Shown here: positions 6,894 to 7,408 of the stretch, one piece after another | Layout: every line of letters starts with the position of its first letter | Numbering within the stretch: position 1 is the first letter of the stretch | DNA from: an uncultured Collinsella sp. | GTDB lineage: Bacteria; Actinomycetota; Coriobacteriia; Coriobacteriales; Coriobacteriaceae | Assembly (NCBI GenBank): GCA_902490245.1 | Contig: CABUDB010000072.1 | Span: 1-7,408 of the forward strand | Length of the DNA stretch: 7,408 nt | Direction: 5' to 3' | Notes under the pieces: generated by a model | Seen by the model: the letters and a program-made list of their open reading frames with translations, nothing else | What the model was told of the DNA's origin: nothing | Database searches by the model: none | Translations under genes and position numbers: made by a program

Positions 6894-7408
6894 ATGACTC
6901 GCGTTGCCCGTGTGTTATCCGAACTCGGTCATTATCATGTTATGGTCAAAGGGTGTGCTGACCAGCTGATCTTTGAGGACGACGACGACCGCTACTATTT
7001 CCTTAATCTGATGAGCCAGCGTTTTATATCCGACCATATTCGGTTGCTTGCTTGGTGTTTGATGGACAATCATGTGCATCTGCTATTTGATGACCCCGAT
7101 AACCAAATGAGTGCTGCGATGCACGCCATAGATACAGCGTATGCTATGCGATTTAATTTGAAGACAGGCAGGCGTGGGCCAGTTTTTCAAGAACGTTTTA
7201 AGAGTGTTGTTATTTCTGATGATGAGCAGTTGCTCCGTTGCGTTCGTTACATTCACGACAACCCTGCGAAGGCAGGCATATCTTCTGCACCCATGTATCG
7301 TTGGAGCAGCTTCCACGAGTATTTCGGTACGCCTGAAATCTGCGATTGCAGTGATATTGTCGAACTTTTTGTTCGGTCTGCCCGGCGGACTGCTGCGGCG
7401 CACCCTCC
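6894..7408 (+). CDS. Y1/HUH transposase, IS200-like or REP-associated (RAYT), 3' truncated by window
   Basis: The first 171 codons of a single-strand DNA transposase of the Y1 (transposase_17) superfamily lie here; the frame is open to the window end. The N-terminus GHYHVMVKGC with a later DDDDRYYFL is typical. The HUH metal motif is NHVHLLF with His60 and His62. The likely catalytic tyrosine is Tyr119 in RYIHDNPAKAGI, preceded by FQERFKS. The YIHxNPxKAG form favours the RAYT or chromosomal Y1 group over classical IS200 TnpA. ATG 6894 follows AGGGAGG at 6881-6887 with a six-base spacer. Composition differs from the neighbours: 7081-7200 has 54 of 120 G/C bases, while 3961-4020 in obgE has 37 of 60, and T-ending codons are frequent. 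This suggests acquisition by transfer. The right end of the element is not visible. Confidence 0.88.
   Translation, partial: MTRVARVLSELGHYHVMVKGCADQLIFEDDDDRYYFLNLMSQRFISDHIRLLAWCLMDNHVHLLFDDPDNQMSAAMHAIDTAYAMRFNLKTGRRGPVFQERFKSVVISDDEQLLRCVRYIHDNPAKAGISSAPMYRWSSFHEYFGTPEICDCSDIVELFVRSARRTAAAHP

Noticed and set aside
7083..7403. A 106-codon minus-strand open frame at the right end.
   Set aside because: It is antisense to the Y1 transposase, whose HUH and Tyr motifs are unmistakable on the + strand, and it has no recognisable features.

Overview
The window looks like a piece of a high-GC actinobacterial chromosome, most likely from a gut Coriobacteriia lineage such as Collinsella. This rests on protein sequence feel, GC-rich third codon positions and gene order; no search was run. 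All eight complete genes lie on the + strand and form a conserved ribosome-biogenesis and housekeeping neighbourhood. An AT-richer mobile-element gene follows them and runs off the right edge.

Region by region: (1) 1-2687 holds a TIGR03960-type radical SAM protein and a DUF2344/TIGR03936 partner, joined by a 4-base ATGA overlap. They are a conserved pair whose chemistry is unknown to me. (2) A strong sigma70-type promoter (2684-2712), whose -35 box contains the stop codon of the DUF2344 gene, drives rplU (L21) and rpmA (L27). (3) A well-formed intrinsic terminator (3446-3488) sits two bases before the Shine-Dalgarno of obgE, so obgE and the genes after it probably depend on read-through or on promoters I cannot see. 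(4) obgE, nadD, yqeK and rsfS follow with gaps or overlaps of 3, 1 and 28 bases. They encode a ribosome-assembly GTPase, an NAD-synthesis adenylyltransferase, an HD-domain Ap4A hydrolase and the ribosomal silencing factor. (5) 6757-6893 is non-coding and holds three structures in a row: a hairpin with a G-rich loop abutting the rsfS stop, a strong terminator, and an inverted repeat that can mask the next Shine-Dalgarno. (6) 6894 to the end is the 5' part of a Y1/HUH (IS200-like or REP-associated) transposase.

How the genes fit together: L21, L27, Obg and RsfS all act on the large ribosomal subunit. NadD supplies NAD, and YqeK removes Ap4A, so the cluster links 50S assembly and dormancy control to nucleotide metabolism. 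Compared with the versions of this neighbourhood I remember from Firmicutes and other Actinobacteria, an RNase E/G gene, prp (L27 protease), proBA and yhbY are absent. The most unusual part is the right end, where a transposase gene sits behind a terminator and a possible translation-masking hairpin, an arrangement reminiscent of IS200 self-silencing.
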